Of a stretch of DNA of 5,857 nt, positions 1-5,857 are shown piece after piece; within the stretch, counting starts at the first letter, position 1; each line of letters opens with the position of its first letter. Location: assembly GCA_905200545.1 (NCBI GenBank), contig CAJKKQ010000045.1:1-5857 (forward strand), written 5' to 3'. The DNA comes from an uncultured Oscillibacter sp. GTDB taxonomy: Bacteria > Bacillota > Clostridia > Oscillospirales > Oscillospiraceae. The translations under genes and the position numbers were made by a program. Under the pieces are notes generated by a model, which was not told the DNA's origin, searched no databases, and saw only the letters and a program-made list of their open reading frames with translations.

Positions 1-215
1 TGTTGTCAGCAGCCCGTTTCACGGTCTGCGTGTAGTTCCTTGTAAACTGACCTAAGTATCATACTTAATATCATCTCACTCCTGTTGTCTCTGGCGACTA
101 TTGTCTATATCATAAAATTTTGGAACCAAGAAGGCGAAGATCCAGATATCAACCTTTAAAAAAGTTCAGTGTAATTTCAATTCTGATTATATCTATACTG
201 TTTCGATATTCCACA
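1..215. other. AT-rich non-coding region at the left edge, no confident gene
   Basis: I see no credible protein gene in this stretch. One plus-strand frame stays open from base 2 to a TAA at 53-55 and ends in VVSSPFHGLRVVPCKLT. It could be the tail of a gene lying to the left, but 17 residues are too few to identify. A weak promoter-like pair, TTGTCT at 85-90 and TATCAT at 108-113 with a 17-base spacer, points rightward toward the terminator at 216-249. A transcript from about 120 to 249 would be a short, probably non-coding RNA. The frame open from a TTG at 120 to 347 runs straight through that terminator and has no ribosome binding site, so I do not call it. Confidence 0.4.
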
Positions 216-249
216 TCGGAGCAAAGTCTGCTTTGCTCCGACGTTTTTT
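216..249 (+). terminator. Rho-independent terminator, left copy
   Basis: An 11-bp perfect stem (216-226 with 231-241) closes a four-base TCTG loop. It is followed by CG and six Ts at 244-249. This is the classic layout for plus-strand intrinsic termination. No complete gene is visible just upstream, so it either ends a transcript entering from the left or a short RNA starting near 120. The stem core CGGAGCAA/TTGCTCCG recurs in the minus-strand terminator at 5763-5800. Confidence 0.85.
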
Positions 250-330
250 ATGCTCATGCACAAAAAGCGTCATCCACCCGCTCCCTTGCTTCTCTTTTCC
301 AAATTGCAGCCGCTTACCCGGAATGTTTCA

Positions 331-369
331 AGTCGAAACAAGCATGATCATGCTTGTTTCGACTTTTTT
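331..369 (+). terminator. Rho-independent terminator with a perfect 34-base palindrome
   Basis: Bases 331-347 and 348-364 are exact reverse complements with no spacer, giving a 17-bp dyad. As RNA it would fold with a small central loop around GATC. A run of six Ts at 364-369 follows, so it reads as a plus-strand terminator. It ends seven bases before the -35-like hexamer of the next operon and so would shield that operon from read-through. The perfect, spacer-free dyad could also be a protein-binding site on DNA, which the sequence cannot exclude. Confidence 0.85.
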
Positions 370-375
370 ATCTGC

Positions 376-404
376 TTTTCAATGCAGCGGCTTTGCTATA
401 CAAT
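376..404 (+). promoter_or_regulatory. Putative sigma-A-type promoter of the two-gene operon
   Basis: TTTTCA at 376-381 matches the -35 consensus at four of six positions. TACAAT at 399-404 matches the -10 consensus at five of six, and the spacer is the ideal 17 bases. Transcription would start near 411, giving a leader of about 30 bases that holds the ribosome binding site at 429-437. The position directly after a terminator and before the first gene supports the call. It rests on sequence match only. Confidence 0.5.
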
Positions 405-428
405 GAAAGTATCAAAAATTTCAGGTGC

Positions 429-437
429 GGAGGTGAG
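429..437 (+). promoter_or_regulatory. Ribosome binding site that fixes the GTG start at 441
   Basis: GGAGGTGAG matches the anti-Shine-Dalgarno sequence almost completely. The GGAGG core ends seven bases before the GTG at 441. The only longer alternative, a TTG at 354, lies inside the terminator stem and has no such site, so this element decides the start of the gene. Confidence 0.85.
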
Positions 438-440
438 ACT

Positions 441-1814
441 GTGCTGAAAGATACCATCACCTATGGCGGTCAAATCGTTTTGACCCTCTATCACGAAAAT
501 GAGGAACTGGATCTGCCGAATCGTCGTTGGCGGGAACGGCAGAAGATCGGGCGGTATTGGCTGGAGTTTGAGGAACATTCTGTGGACACAGCAGTGGAAT
601 TTCTTGCAGAGGATACCCAGGCAGAGCGAGCATTCCTATCCTATCAGCACCCGCTTTCCCCCAGCGGCAGTCACGAGATCTGCACGGTTATGAAAAGGCT
701 GCGCTGTGAAAAAAAGCCCAGTCACATCTTTCTTCCCGGCAACAGGGGATTTCGCCTGCCGCAGGAGGACTGGGACCTCCTTTGCGAATTTATAAAGAAA
801 TACACCGGAATGGATCTGGAAAAAGCCCCGCTGGCATGTGGGGACACCTTTTTGTTTCATTACGTCCAGCTGTGCTATGAGAAAACCAAAGACGGCAGCA
901 TCCTGGCCAAGCCCCAAGGCTTCGACCGCTTGGATATCCAATTCAAACGCGGCAGCGTCATCTGTGAATCGCAAACCCGCCATTTGGATCCGGCTGAGAA
1001 ATCCACTGTCACCTTTATCCCACAGGAGGACTGGGACTCCTTCGATCTCTTCGCATACGAGGGCGATCAGCTGTGGTTTTACGCCAAAGATGTGACTTTC
1101 ATAGAGTCCATCCGCTTTTCCATGAACTTTGCCACGGTCCCTACCGTTTCGCTGGAGCGGAACCGCTATCAGGCCAAGTACAATCATTTGGGGAAGCCTG
1201 ACGTCGTGCAGATCGGACAGGAAAAAACAAATCTCCGTCTGCGTCAGGAACAGCAGGAGGCAAAGCTCCTGGGCTGGTGGTTACCCAAGAAAACGTCCTC
1301 TTATCTGATCCAAAAAGGGCTTGACACCACCGTTTACGATATCGCCAACAAAATGCTGGACCACCAGTGGGAGGAAGTGTTGCTCTTTGATCCGTACCTG
1401 CTGGATAAAAAGGGGAAAACGGCGCTGATCGACTGGATGCGCCTGCTGTGCGGAAGCCCCGCCAAGAACCTCTGGGCCGTCTACTTCCACAAAGCGGAGG
1501 CGGAAAACGCCATGACCCTGGCGGAAGCCCGGCGCCTTTTAGCCACAGACTGGTCTTTGTTTCAGATCCTTCGCCGGAATGCAAATTGCCTGCACCTGGT
1601 GGGCCTCAGCCAATATATCCACGACCGCTTTCTCCTTTGCCGGGCGGGCAGTTCCTTTTCAGGCATCTCCCTGGGGACTTCGCTCAATTCACTGGACTCC
1701 AATTTCTTTTGCGTACACATCCTGTCGGATCCATTCGCCCGGGAGTGCTGGGAAACACTGTGGGGCCAGATGGGCGCACATACCGTGGAAGCCGAGGTGA
1801 TCCCACATGAATGA
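441..1814 (+). CDS. Hypothetical protein with a C-terminal phospholipase-D-like (degenerate HKD) domain
   Basis: This is a 457-residue soluble protein starting at GTG, with no signal peptide or membrane segment. I do not recognise the N-terminal two thirds. It looks like mixed alpha/beta sequence and contains the hexapeptide PQEDWD twice (residues 107-112 and 194-199). A charged, probably helical stretch (about 257-275) leads into the C-terminal part. There, a hydrophobic strand followed by DPY (residues 313-319, VLLFDPY) and then HDRF (394-397) with GTSLNSLD (412-419) follow the pattern of PLD-superfamily proteins. In those proteins an H-x-K is followed by a small-residue G-S/T-x-N motif. 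Here Arg396 stands where the catalytic Lys would be, and only one such motif is present. The domain may therefore be a nuclease that dimerises, a divergent enzyme, or a nucleic-acid-binding relic. The next gene overlaps by 8 bases, so the two are almost certainly co-transcribed and probably act together. In the first 41 codons, 25 end in G or C, against 34 of 40 in the carbamate kinase gene, which suggests a different history. The gene call is firm and the domain call moderate; function is unknown. Confidence 0.85.
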   Translation: MLKDTITYGGQIVLTLYHENEELDLPNRRWRERQKIGRYWLEFEEHSVDTAVEFLAEDTQAERAFLSYQHPLSPSGSHEICTVMKRLRCEKKPSHIFLPGNRGFRLPQEDWDLLCEFIKKYTGMDLEKAPLACGDTFLFHYVQLCYEKTKDGSILAKPQGFDRLDIQFKRGSVICESQTRHLDPAEKSTVTFIPQEDWDSFDLFAYEGDQLWFYAKDVTFIESIRFSMNFATVPTVSLERNRYQAKYNHLGKPDVVQIGQEKTNLRLRQEQQEAKLLGWWLPKKTSSYLIQKGLDTTVYDIANKMLDHQWEEVLLFDPYLLDKKGKTALIDWMRLLCGSPAKNLWAVYFHKAEAENAMTLAEARRLLATDWSLFQILRRNANCLHLVGLSQYIHDRFLLCRAGSSFSGISLGTSLNSLDSNFFCVHILSDPFARECWETLWGQMGAHTVEAEVIPHE

Positions 1815-2949
1815 GCAAAAAATCGAACCCTGCCTTTTGAGCAAGTGGAACCACTCTATTTCCTCCCAAAAAGCCCAGGAGGAAATGCGCCGTCTCCTCT
1901 CCCGCCGAAAACCCCGGCGCCTGTTTCATGATCTGCTGCACAGGCAGCAAGAAGGCGGCGCCAGCAAACTGCCCCATCAAGTCTTTCTGACCACCTGCGC
2001 GCTTTTTTGCAGGGGGCAGGATCCGTCACAGGAGATCCTGGAGGCCATCCGAACCGCCCATCTGGAGGAGATGCTGTGTGTGGGATTCCGGCTGTTTGTG
2101 TGCAACAAGAGCAAACAGCGGCAGTTTACCATTCAATGGACCGATCAGACCTTCCCCAACCGGTATGCCTGGCTGACCCGCTTTTCCGGGGAATTCTACA
2201 GTTCCGCATTTGAGGAGCTCTTTTCCACAGCCCGGCTCATCTCCCAGCTGGATTCCCACAGGCTGTGGGAGATCGCCAAGGAAGATCCCAATGACCTGCT
2301 TCTTTTAAACTGGCCGGATATTTTCCGGGAGTTCCCCTCCACTGCCAGGGCTTTGGAGCTTTTGCAGCCTGCCCAGAGCCCGCGGCGCCAGGCTCTGGCT
2401 TTCTGGTGGCTGACTTTTCCCCTTCAGGATTCCCCTCAATCAGAAGAGCAGGCCCGGGAGATCCTGGGAGAAGTATCCGGGGTATCGGAAACCATTTTGA
2501 CTCCCCTTCTGTATGCCTTTTTGCTCCACCAGCACAGCTGCCCTCAGGCGTTCCGCTCCTATCTGATAAAGCCTTCCCGCCACTCCCTTCTGGGGCAGGA
2601 AATCAAAAAGGGAGCCCTCCATCGTAATTGGCACACAGCGGCAGCTGCCGCTGCCCTCATCCGGGAAATTCCATCCCGCCGCAGGCGGGAATCCCTCTGG
2701 AAGGGGCTGATGTCCGGCGTGGAGGAGAACCTGGGGACAGGACGCTTTCCTGCCAATCCCAACAGATGCCGGGAATTTCTCCAACAGCTTCCGCCCCCGC
2801 ACCGGGAACATCTTTGCCAAGAGCTGATGGCCCAGTTGAAAACGCTGCACACCGCCGAAATTGACCGTCTTGTGCGTCCGCAGATTTTTCAGCACGACGC
2901 ATCCCGGAGAGCCGACATGCAAGAGATCCTGAACTCCGCCGCCCAGTAG
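1807..2949 (+). CDS. Hypothetical helical, arginine-rich partner protein
   Basis: This is a 380-residue protein of no family I recognise. The ATG at 1807 lies inside the end of the preceding gene, giving an 8-base overlap. GAGGTGA at 1794-1800 sits six bases upstream as its ribosome binding site, so translation is probably coupled. The sequence is rich in Leu, Arg, Gln and Glu, has few glycines, and reads as a largely alpha-helical, cytoplasmic protein. It has no signal peptide or obvious membrane segment. Basic clusters lie at residues 28-38 (RRLLSRRKPRR) and 291-294 (RRRR) and could contact nucleic acid, but no nucleotide-binding or catalytic motif is visible. Of the first 40 codons, 26 end in G or C, close to its upstream neighbour and below the genes to the right. 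Co-occurrence with the PLD-like gene suggests a two-component unit, perhaps with this protein as regulator, sensor or scaffold. That role is inference. No strong terminator follows before the carbamate kinase gene; only a weak 7-bp hairpin at 2950-2978 without a T-run is present. Confidence 0.8.
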   Translation: MNEQKIEPCLLSKWNHSISSQKAQEEMRRLLSRRKPRRLFHDLLHRQQEGGASKLPHQVFLTTCALFCRGQDPSQEILEAIRTAHLEEMLCVGFRLFVCNKSKQRQFTIQWTDQTFPNRYAWLTRFSGEFYSSAFEELFSTARLISQLDSHRLWEIAKEDPNDLLLLNWPDIFREFPSTARALELLQPAQSPRRQALAFWWLTFPLQDSPQSEEQAREILGEVSGVSETILTPLLYAFLLHQHSCPQAFRSYLIKPSRHSLLGQEIKKGALHRNWHTAAAAAALIREIPSRRRRESLWKGLMSGVEENLGTGRFPANPNRCREFLQQLPPPHREHLCQELMAQLKTLHTAEIDRLVRPQIFQHDASRRADMQEILNSAAQ

Positions 2950-3099
2950 GCCTCTGCGTTTTCTATGGACACGGAGGCTGCGCTTCGTTCCTCTCCCATC
3001 CACATAATTCTCCGCTGGCAGCAGATACTAAGGGCGCATGAAATCCGCCGGGTTCCCCTGCTGACAGCGCCCGGCCTTGACGGGAAAGGAACGGAGCAT

Positions 3100-4044
3100 A
3101 TGCCGGAGAAAATCGTGATCGCCCTGGGCGGCAACGCCCTGCAGTCCAAAAACAGCGCCCCCACCGCAGAAGGCCAGCTGGAAGTGGTGCGCCAGACCAG
3201 CGAATACCTGGCCCAGATCAGCCAGAGAGGCTACGAGATGGCCGTGGTCCACGGCAATGGTCCCCAGGTGGGCCGCATCCTTCTGGCCAGCGAGACGGCC
3301 CGGGAAGTCGTCCCTGCTATGCCCTTTGACGTGTGCGGGGCTATGAGCCAGGGCTATATCGGCTACCACATTCAGCAGTCCTTGAAGTACGCCCTCAACA
3401 AGCGCAACCGCAATATCCCCGTGGTGACGCTGGCTACCCAGGTGGTGGTTGACCGGGCGGATCCGGCCTTCCAGAATCCCTCCAAGCCCATCGGCCCCTT
3501 CTATACCCAGGAGGAGGCCCAGCGGCTGGAGCAGGAGGCCGGCTACACCCTGCGGGAGGACGCCGGCCGGGGGTGGCGGCGGGTGGTTCCCTCCCCCCAG
3601 CCCCGGCGGATCGTGGAGATCGCAGCGGTAAAGCTGCTGTGGGACCACGCTATCGTCATCACCTGCGGCGGCGGCGGCATCCCTGTGGCGGAGAATCCTG
3701 ACGGCACCCTGGAGGGGGTGGCCGCTGTGATCGACAAGGACCTCTCCGCGGAGCTTCTGGCGGAGCAAGTGGGCGCCGACACCCTACTGATCCTGACGGA
3801 GGTGGAGCGGGTGGCCATCCGCTTCGGCAAGCCCGACCAGAAGGACCTGGACCGCATGAGCCTTGCAGACGCCGCCCGCTACTGCGCCGACGGGGAATTT
3901 GCCCCGGGCAGCATGCTGCCCAAGGTGGAGGCCGCCATGCGCTTTGTACGGACCAATCCCGGCAAGAAAGCCATCATCACCAGCCTGGACAAAGCCATCG
4001 ACGCCCTGGACGGCAAAACCGGCACCGTCATCACCTTTGCGTAA
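3100..4044 (+). CDS. arcC: Carbamate kinase
   Basis: Carbamate kinase reversibly transfers phosphate between carbamoyl phosphate and ADP, giving ATP plus carbamate. In fermenting bacteria it is the energy-yielding last step of arginine, agmatine or purine-ureide breakdown in the cytoplasm. The 314 residues match the usual family length. Amino-acid-kinase motifs appear in order: ALGGNAL (residues 8-14), VVHGNGPQVG (49-58), SQGYIGY (83-89), KPIGPFY (129-135), ITCGGGGIPV (187-196), DKDLSAELLA (212-221) and GSMLPKVEAA (270-279). I chose the ATG at 3100 because the protein then begins MPEKIVIALGGNAL, as in the family, and AAGGAA at 3086-3091 lies eight bases upstream. An in-frame ATG at 2965 would add 45 unrelated residues without a ribosome binding site. 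The gene has strongly G/C-ending codons. No arcA, arcB or transporter gene is in view, so its substrate source cannot be read from this window. It may be transcribed by read-through from the preceding operon or from a promoter I cannot confidently place in the 150-base gap; CATAAT at 3003-3008 lacks a good -35 partner. Confidence 0.97.
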   Translation: MPEKIVIALGGNALQSKNSAPTAEGQLEVVRQTSEYLAQISQRGYEMAVVHGNGPQVGRILLASETAREVVPAMPFDVCGAMSQGYIGYHIQQSLKYALNKRNRNIPVVTLATQVVVDRADPAFQNPSKPIGPFYTQEEAQRLEQEAGYTLREDAGRGWRRVVPSPQPRRIVEIAAVKLLWDHAIVITCGGGGIPVAENPDGTLEGVAAVIDKDLSAELLAEQVGADTLLILTEVERVAIRFGKPDQKDLDRMSLADAARYCADGEFAPGSMLPKVEAAMRFVRTNPGKKAIITSLDKAIDALDGKTGTVITFA

Positions 4045-4052
4045 ATGAAGAT

Positions 4053-4088
4053 AAGATGCCCCGGCGCTGTGCGCCGGGGCATCTTTTT
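4053..4088 (+). terminator. Rho-independent terminator between convergent arcC and prfC
   Basis: A 15-bp GC-rich stem (4053-4067 with 4071-4085) closes a three-base TGT loop. The T-run at 4084-4088 overlaps the end of the stem, so plus-strand transcripts from arcC should stop here, nine bases past its stop codon. On the minus strand the same hairpin lies 18 bases past the prfC stop, but it is followed by TATCTTC rather than a T-run. It is probably a weaker terminator in that direction, though it would still give a stable 3' end. Confidence 0.9.
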
Positions 4089-4102
4089 ATGAATAACCGA
4101 AA

Positions 4103-5686
4103 TCAGGACACCGACAGGGAATCGGAGAGCTCCAGACCGGGGTTGTGCTTGGTGAGGAAGCCCACGGACCACTCGCCGCCAAAGGCCACCAGCAGCCGTC
4201 CCTTGAAGTCCTCCAGGATGGCCGACCCGGTGCACAGCACCAGATCCTTGGGATCGCAGGGGCACTGGGACACCACCCGCAGATGCTCATAGGGCAATCC
4301 CTCCATCCGCAGGTCCACGCCGTACTCATTTTTCATCCGGTACTCGAAGACGTCAAACTGCAGCGTACCCACCACGCCCACGATGACCTCCTCCAGGCCT
4401 GCCTCGGGGATCTTGAAGATCTGGATGGCGCCCTCCTGGGCGATCTGCTCGGTGCCCTTGATGAACTGCTTGCGCTTCATGGTGTCCTTGGGAGAGACCC
4501 GCATGAAGTGCTCCGGCTCAAAGGTGGGGATGCCGGAGAAGCGGAACTTCTTGCCGGGGACCGTAATGGTGTCGCCGATGGAGAAGAGGCCCGGATCAAA
4601 CACGCCGATGATATCTCCGGCGTAGGCCTCGTCGATGATCTCCCGCTCTGCAGCCATCATCTGCTGGGGCTGGGAGAGGCGCATCTTTTTGCCGCTTTGC
4701 ACGTGGTAATATTCCGCATCCCGCTCGAAGCGTCCGGAGCAGATGCGCATGAAGGCCAGGCGGTCCCGGTGGGCCTTGTTCATGTTGGCCTGGATCTTGA
4801 AGACGAAAGCGGAGAAATCCGGAGAGAACACGTCCACTTCCCCACTGTCCGACACCCGGGGCAGGGGCGGCGTGGTCATACGCAGGAACCCCTCCAGGAA
4901 GGGCTCCACGCCGAAGTTGGTCAGGGCGGAGCCGAAGAACACCGGGCTCAGCGTCCCCTTCTGCACGGCCTCCAGATCGAATTCCCGGCCGGCCCCCAGC
5001 AGCTCCACTTCCTCCCGGAGGGTCTCCCAACGGCTCTGGCCAATGAGCTCTCCCACTGTGGGATCCTCCAGATCCACCTCTGTGGCCTCTGCCTTTTTGG
5101 CGTGGCCCTCGTCGGAGAAGAAGAGGATGTGGCGGCGCTCCCGGTCGTAGACGCCCCGGAACTCCTTGCCGCATCCGATGGGCCAGTTGACGGGATAGGT
5201 GTCGATGCCCAGCTCCCGCTCCACTTCCTCGCACAGCTCCAGGGGATCCCGGGTCTCCCGGTCCATCTTGTTGATAAAGGTGAAGATGGGGATGTGGCGC
5301 ATGGCGCACACCTTAAAGAGCTTGCGGGTCTGGGGCTCTACACCCTTGGCGCCGTCGATGACCATGACGGCGGAGTCCGCCGCCATCAGCGTGCGGTAGG
5401 TGTCCTCAGAGAAGTCCTGGTGGCCGGGGGTATCCAGGATGTTGATGCAGTATCCGTCGTGCTGGAACTGCAGCACGGAGGAGGTGACGGAGATACCTCT
5501 TTGCTTTTCAATCTCCATCCAGTCGGAGGTGGCGGCACGGGCCCGCTTGCCCTTGACCTCGCCGGCCTGGGCGATGGCTCCGCCGTAGAGCAGGAATTTT
5601 TCTGTCAGGGTGGTCTTGCCGGCGTCCGGGTGGGAGATGATGGCAAAGGTGCGGCGCCGGGAGATCTCTTCTCGCAAAGTAGACAT
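4103..5686 (-). CDS. prfC: Peptide chain release factor 3 (RF3)
   Basis: RF3 is a cytoplasmic translational GTPase that drives release factors 1 and 2 off the ribosome after the finished peptide is freed. The 527 residues are full length for the family (about 530). The GTPase motifs are intact: P-loop SHPDAGKTT at residues 18-26, switch II DTPGHQDFSEDT at 85-96, NKMD at 139-142 and GSAL at 252-255. SDWMEIEKQRGISVTSS (54-70) covers the switch I region. The early DAGKTT loop, the GHQDFSEDTYRTL run and the overall length separate RF3 from elongation factor G and from tetracycline ribosomal-protection proteins. The start is set by the ATG at 5684-5686 with AGGAGG seven bases upstream. The codons are GC-rich as in arcC, consistent with a resident core gene. 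The gene points away from the tRNA-Cys terminator, so it should have its own promoter between 5700 and 5762, but I see no convincing -35/-10 pair there. A 6-bp GC hairpin (5724-5729 with 5735-5740) lies in the leader. Confidence 0.98.
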   Translation of the reverse strand: MSTLREEISRRRTFAIISHPDAGKTTLTEKFLLYGGAIAQAGEVKGKRARAATSDWMEIEKQRGISVTSSVLQFQHDGYCINILDTPGHQDFSEDTYRTLMAADSAVMVIDGAKGVEPQTRKLFKVCAMRHIPIFTFINKMDRETRDPLELCEEVERELGIDTYPVNWPIGCGKEFRGVYDRERRHILFFSDEGHAKKAEATEVDLEDPTVGELIGQSRWETLREEVELLGAGREFDLEAVQKGTLSPVFFGSALTNFGVEPFLEGFLRMTTPPLPRVSDSGEVDVFSPDFSAFVFKIQANMNKAHRDRLAFMRICSGRFERDAEYYHVQSGKKMRLSQPQQMMAAEREIIDEAYAGDIIGVFDPGLFSIGDTITVPGKKFRFSGIPTFEPEHFMRVSPKDTMKRKQFIKGTEQIAQEGAIQIFKIPEAGLEEVIVGVVGTLQFDVFEYRMKNEYGVDLRMEGLPYEHLRVVSQCPCDPKDLVLCTGSAILEDFKGRLLVAFGGEWSVGFLTKHNPGLELSDSLSVS

Positions 5687-5693
5687 AAAACAG

Positions 5694-5699
5694 CCTCCT
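5694..5699 (-). promoter_or_regulatory. Ribosome binding site of prfC
   Basis: On the minus strand this reads AGGAGG, a full Shine-Dalgarno match, with a seven-base spacer to the ATG at 5686. It confirms the chosen start, which also gives the N-terminus expected for the family. Confidence 0.9.
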
Positions 5700-5762
5700 G
5701 GATATCAGATTCATAGAGTAGCGCGCCGCAACAGGCGGCGGAAGGGCAGCAGGGACACATTC

Positions 5763-5800
5763 AAAAAAAGACGGAGCAAGCGTGAGAACGCTTGCTCCGA
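5763..5800 (-). terminator. Rho-independent terminator downstream of tRNA-Cys
   Basis: A 12-bp perfect stem (5772-5783 with 5788-5799) closes a four-base loop. On the minus strand it is followed by seven Ts (the A-run at 5763-5769 on the plus strand). It lies three bases past the tRNA 3' end, so it ends the tRNA transcript and separates it from prfC. Its stem shares CGGAGCAA/TTGCTCCG with the terminator at 216-249. Confidence 0.92.
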
Positions 5801-5802
5801 TG

Positions 5803-5857
5803 TGGAGGTGACACCCGGATTTGAACCGGGGAATCAGGGTTTTGCAGACCCTTGCCT
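5803..5857 (-). tRNA. tRNA-Cys (anticodon GCA), 3' part, cut by the window edge
   Basis: Read on the minus strand, the 3' part of a tRNA is complete. It has the anticodon stem AGGGT/ACCCT (5848-5852 with 5836-5840) around the loop CTGCAAA, with anticodon GCA at 5845-5843. The variable loop has five bases. The T arm is CCCGG/CCGGG with loop TTCAAAT, and the acceptor strand TGTCACC is followed by discriminator T and an encoded CCA at 5805-5803. GCA reads cysteine codons, and U73 is a known identity base of tRNA-Cys, so the two signals agree. The 5' acceptor strand and most of the D arm lie beyond base 5857. The gene may belong to a tRNA cluster continuing to the right. Confidence 0.95.

Noticed and set aside
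6..74. A 22-codon minus-strand frame with AGGAG four bases before its ATG
   Set aside because: The spacer is short, there is no good promoter, and a peptide this small cannot be distinguished from chance without conservation data.
354..440. An N-terminal extension of the PLD-like gene from a TTG at 354
   Set aside because: The TTG is inside a terminator stem and upstream of the likely promoter. A near-perfect ribosome binding site serves the GTG at 441.
2254..2270. A 7-bp hairpin inside the second operon gene, with a similar one at 2674-2690
   Set aside because: Both are short, lack T-runs and lie within coding sequence; such hairpins are expected by chance at this base composition.
2965..3099. 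A 45-residue N-terminal extension of carbamate kinase
   Set aside because: There is no ribosome binding site before the ATG at 2965, and the family's N-terminus begins exactly at the ATG at 3100.
3028..3768. A 246-codon open frame on the minus strand opposite arcC
   Set aside because: It is antisense to conserved kinase motifs, and its translation looks like composition noise.
4145..5716. A 523-codon open frame on the plus strand opposite prfC
   Set aside because: It mirrors the GC-rich codons of a well-identified RF3 gene, is full of low-complexity His/Gly/Leu/Val runs and has no recognisable motif. It is a shadow frame.
5803..5857. tRNA-Cys as an integration site for the left-hand cassette
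   Set aside because: The cassette is almost 3 kb away beyond two intact core genes, and no integrase or duplicated tRNA end is visible.

Overview
The window looks like chromosomal DNA from a low-branching Firmicute of the Clostridia. The house-keeping half is GC-rich, with strongly G/C-ending codons, AGGAGG-type ribosome binding sites, rho-independent terminators, a CCA-encoding tRNA-Cys and a fermentative carbamate kinase. A gut Oscillospiraceae-type lineage would fit, but that placement is inference from base composition and gene style. No marker here settles it.

Layout from left to right. Positions 1-440 are AT-rich and contain no convincing protein gene. They carry two strong plus-strand terminators (about 216-249 and 331-369), followed at once by a plausible sigma-A-type promoter (376-404). 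This promoter leads into a tight two-gene operon (441-1814 and 1807-2949, overlapping by 8 bases). The first gene encodes a 457-residue protein whose C-terminal third looks like a single, degenerate phospholipase-D-type (HKD-like) domain. The second encodes a 380-residue, apparently helical, arginine-rich protein that I do not recognise. Both use fewer G/C-ending codons than the genes to their right and look like an accessory cassette; this is the part most likely to be undescribed.

Positions 3100-4044 encode a full-length carbamate kinase (arcC), with no other arginine-deiminase genes in view. It converges on a full-length peptide chain release factor 3 gene (prfC, minus strand, 4103-5686). 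A strong hairpin terminator lies between the two. Upstream of prfC on the minus strand are a terminator (5763-5800) and the 3' part of a tRNA-Cys gene, which is cut by the window edge.

The right half is ordinary core metabolism and translation: ATP from carbamoyl phosphate, recycling of release factors, and a cysteine tRNA. The left half is an insulated two-gene unit with its own promoter. A nuclease-like or nucleic-acid-binding protein paired with a helical partner suggests a defence or mobile-element-related role, but that is inference only.
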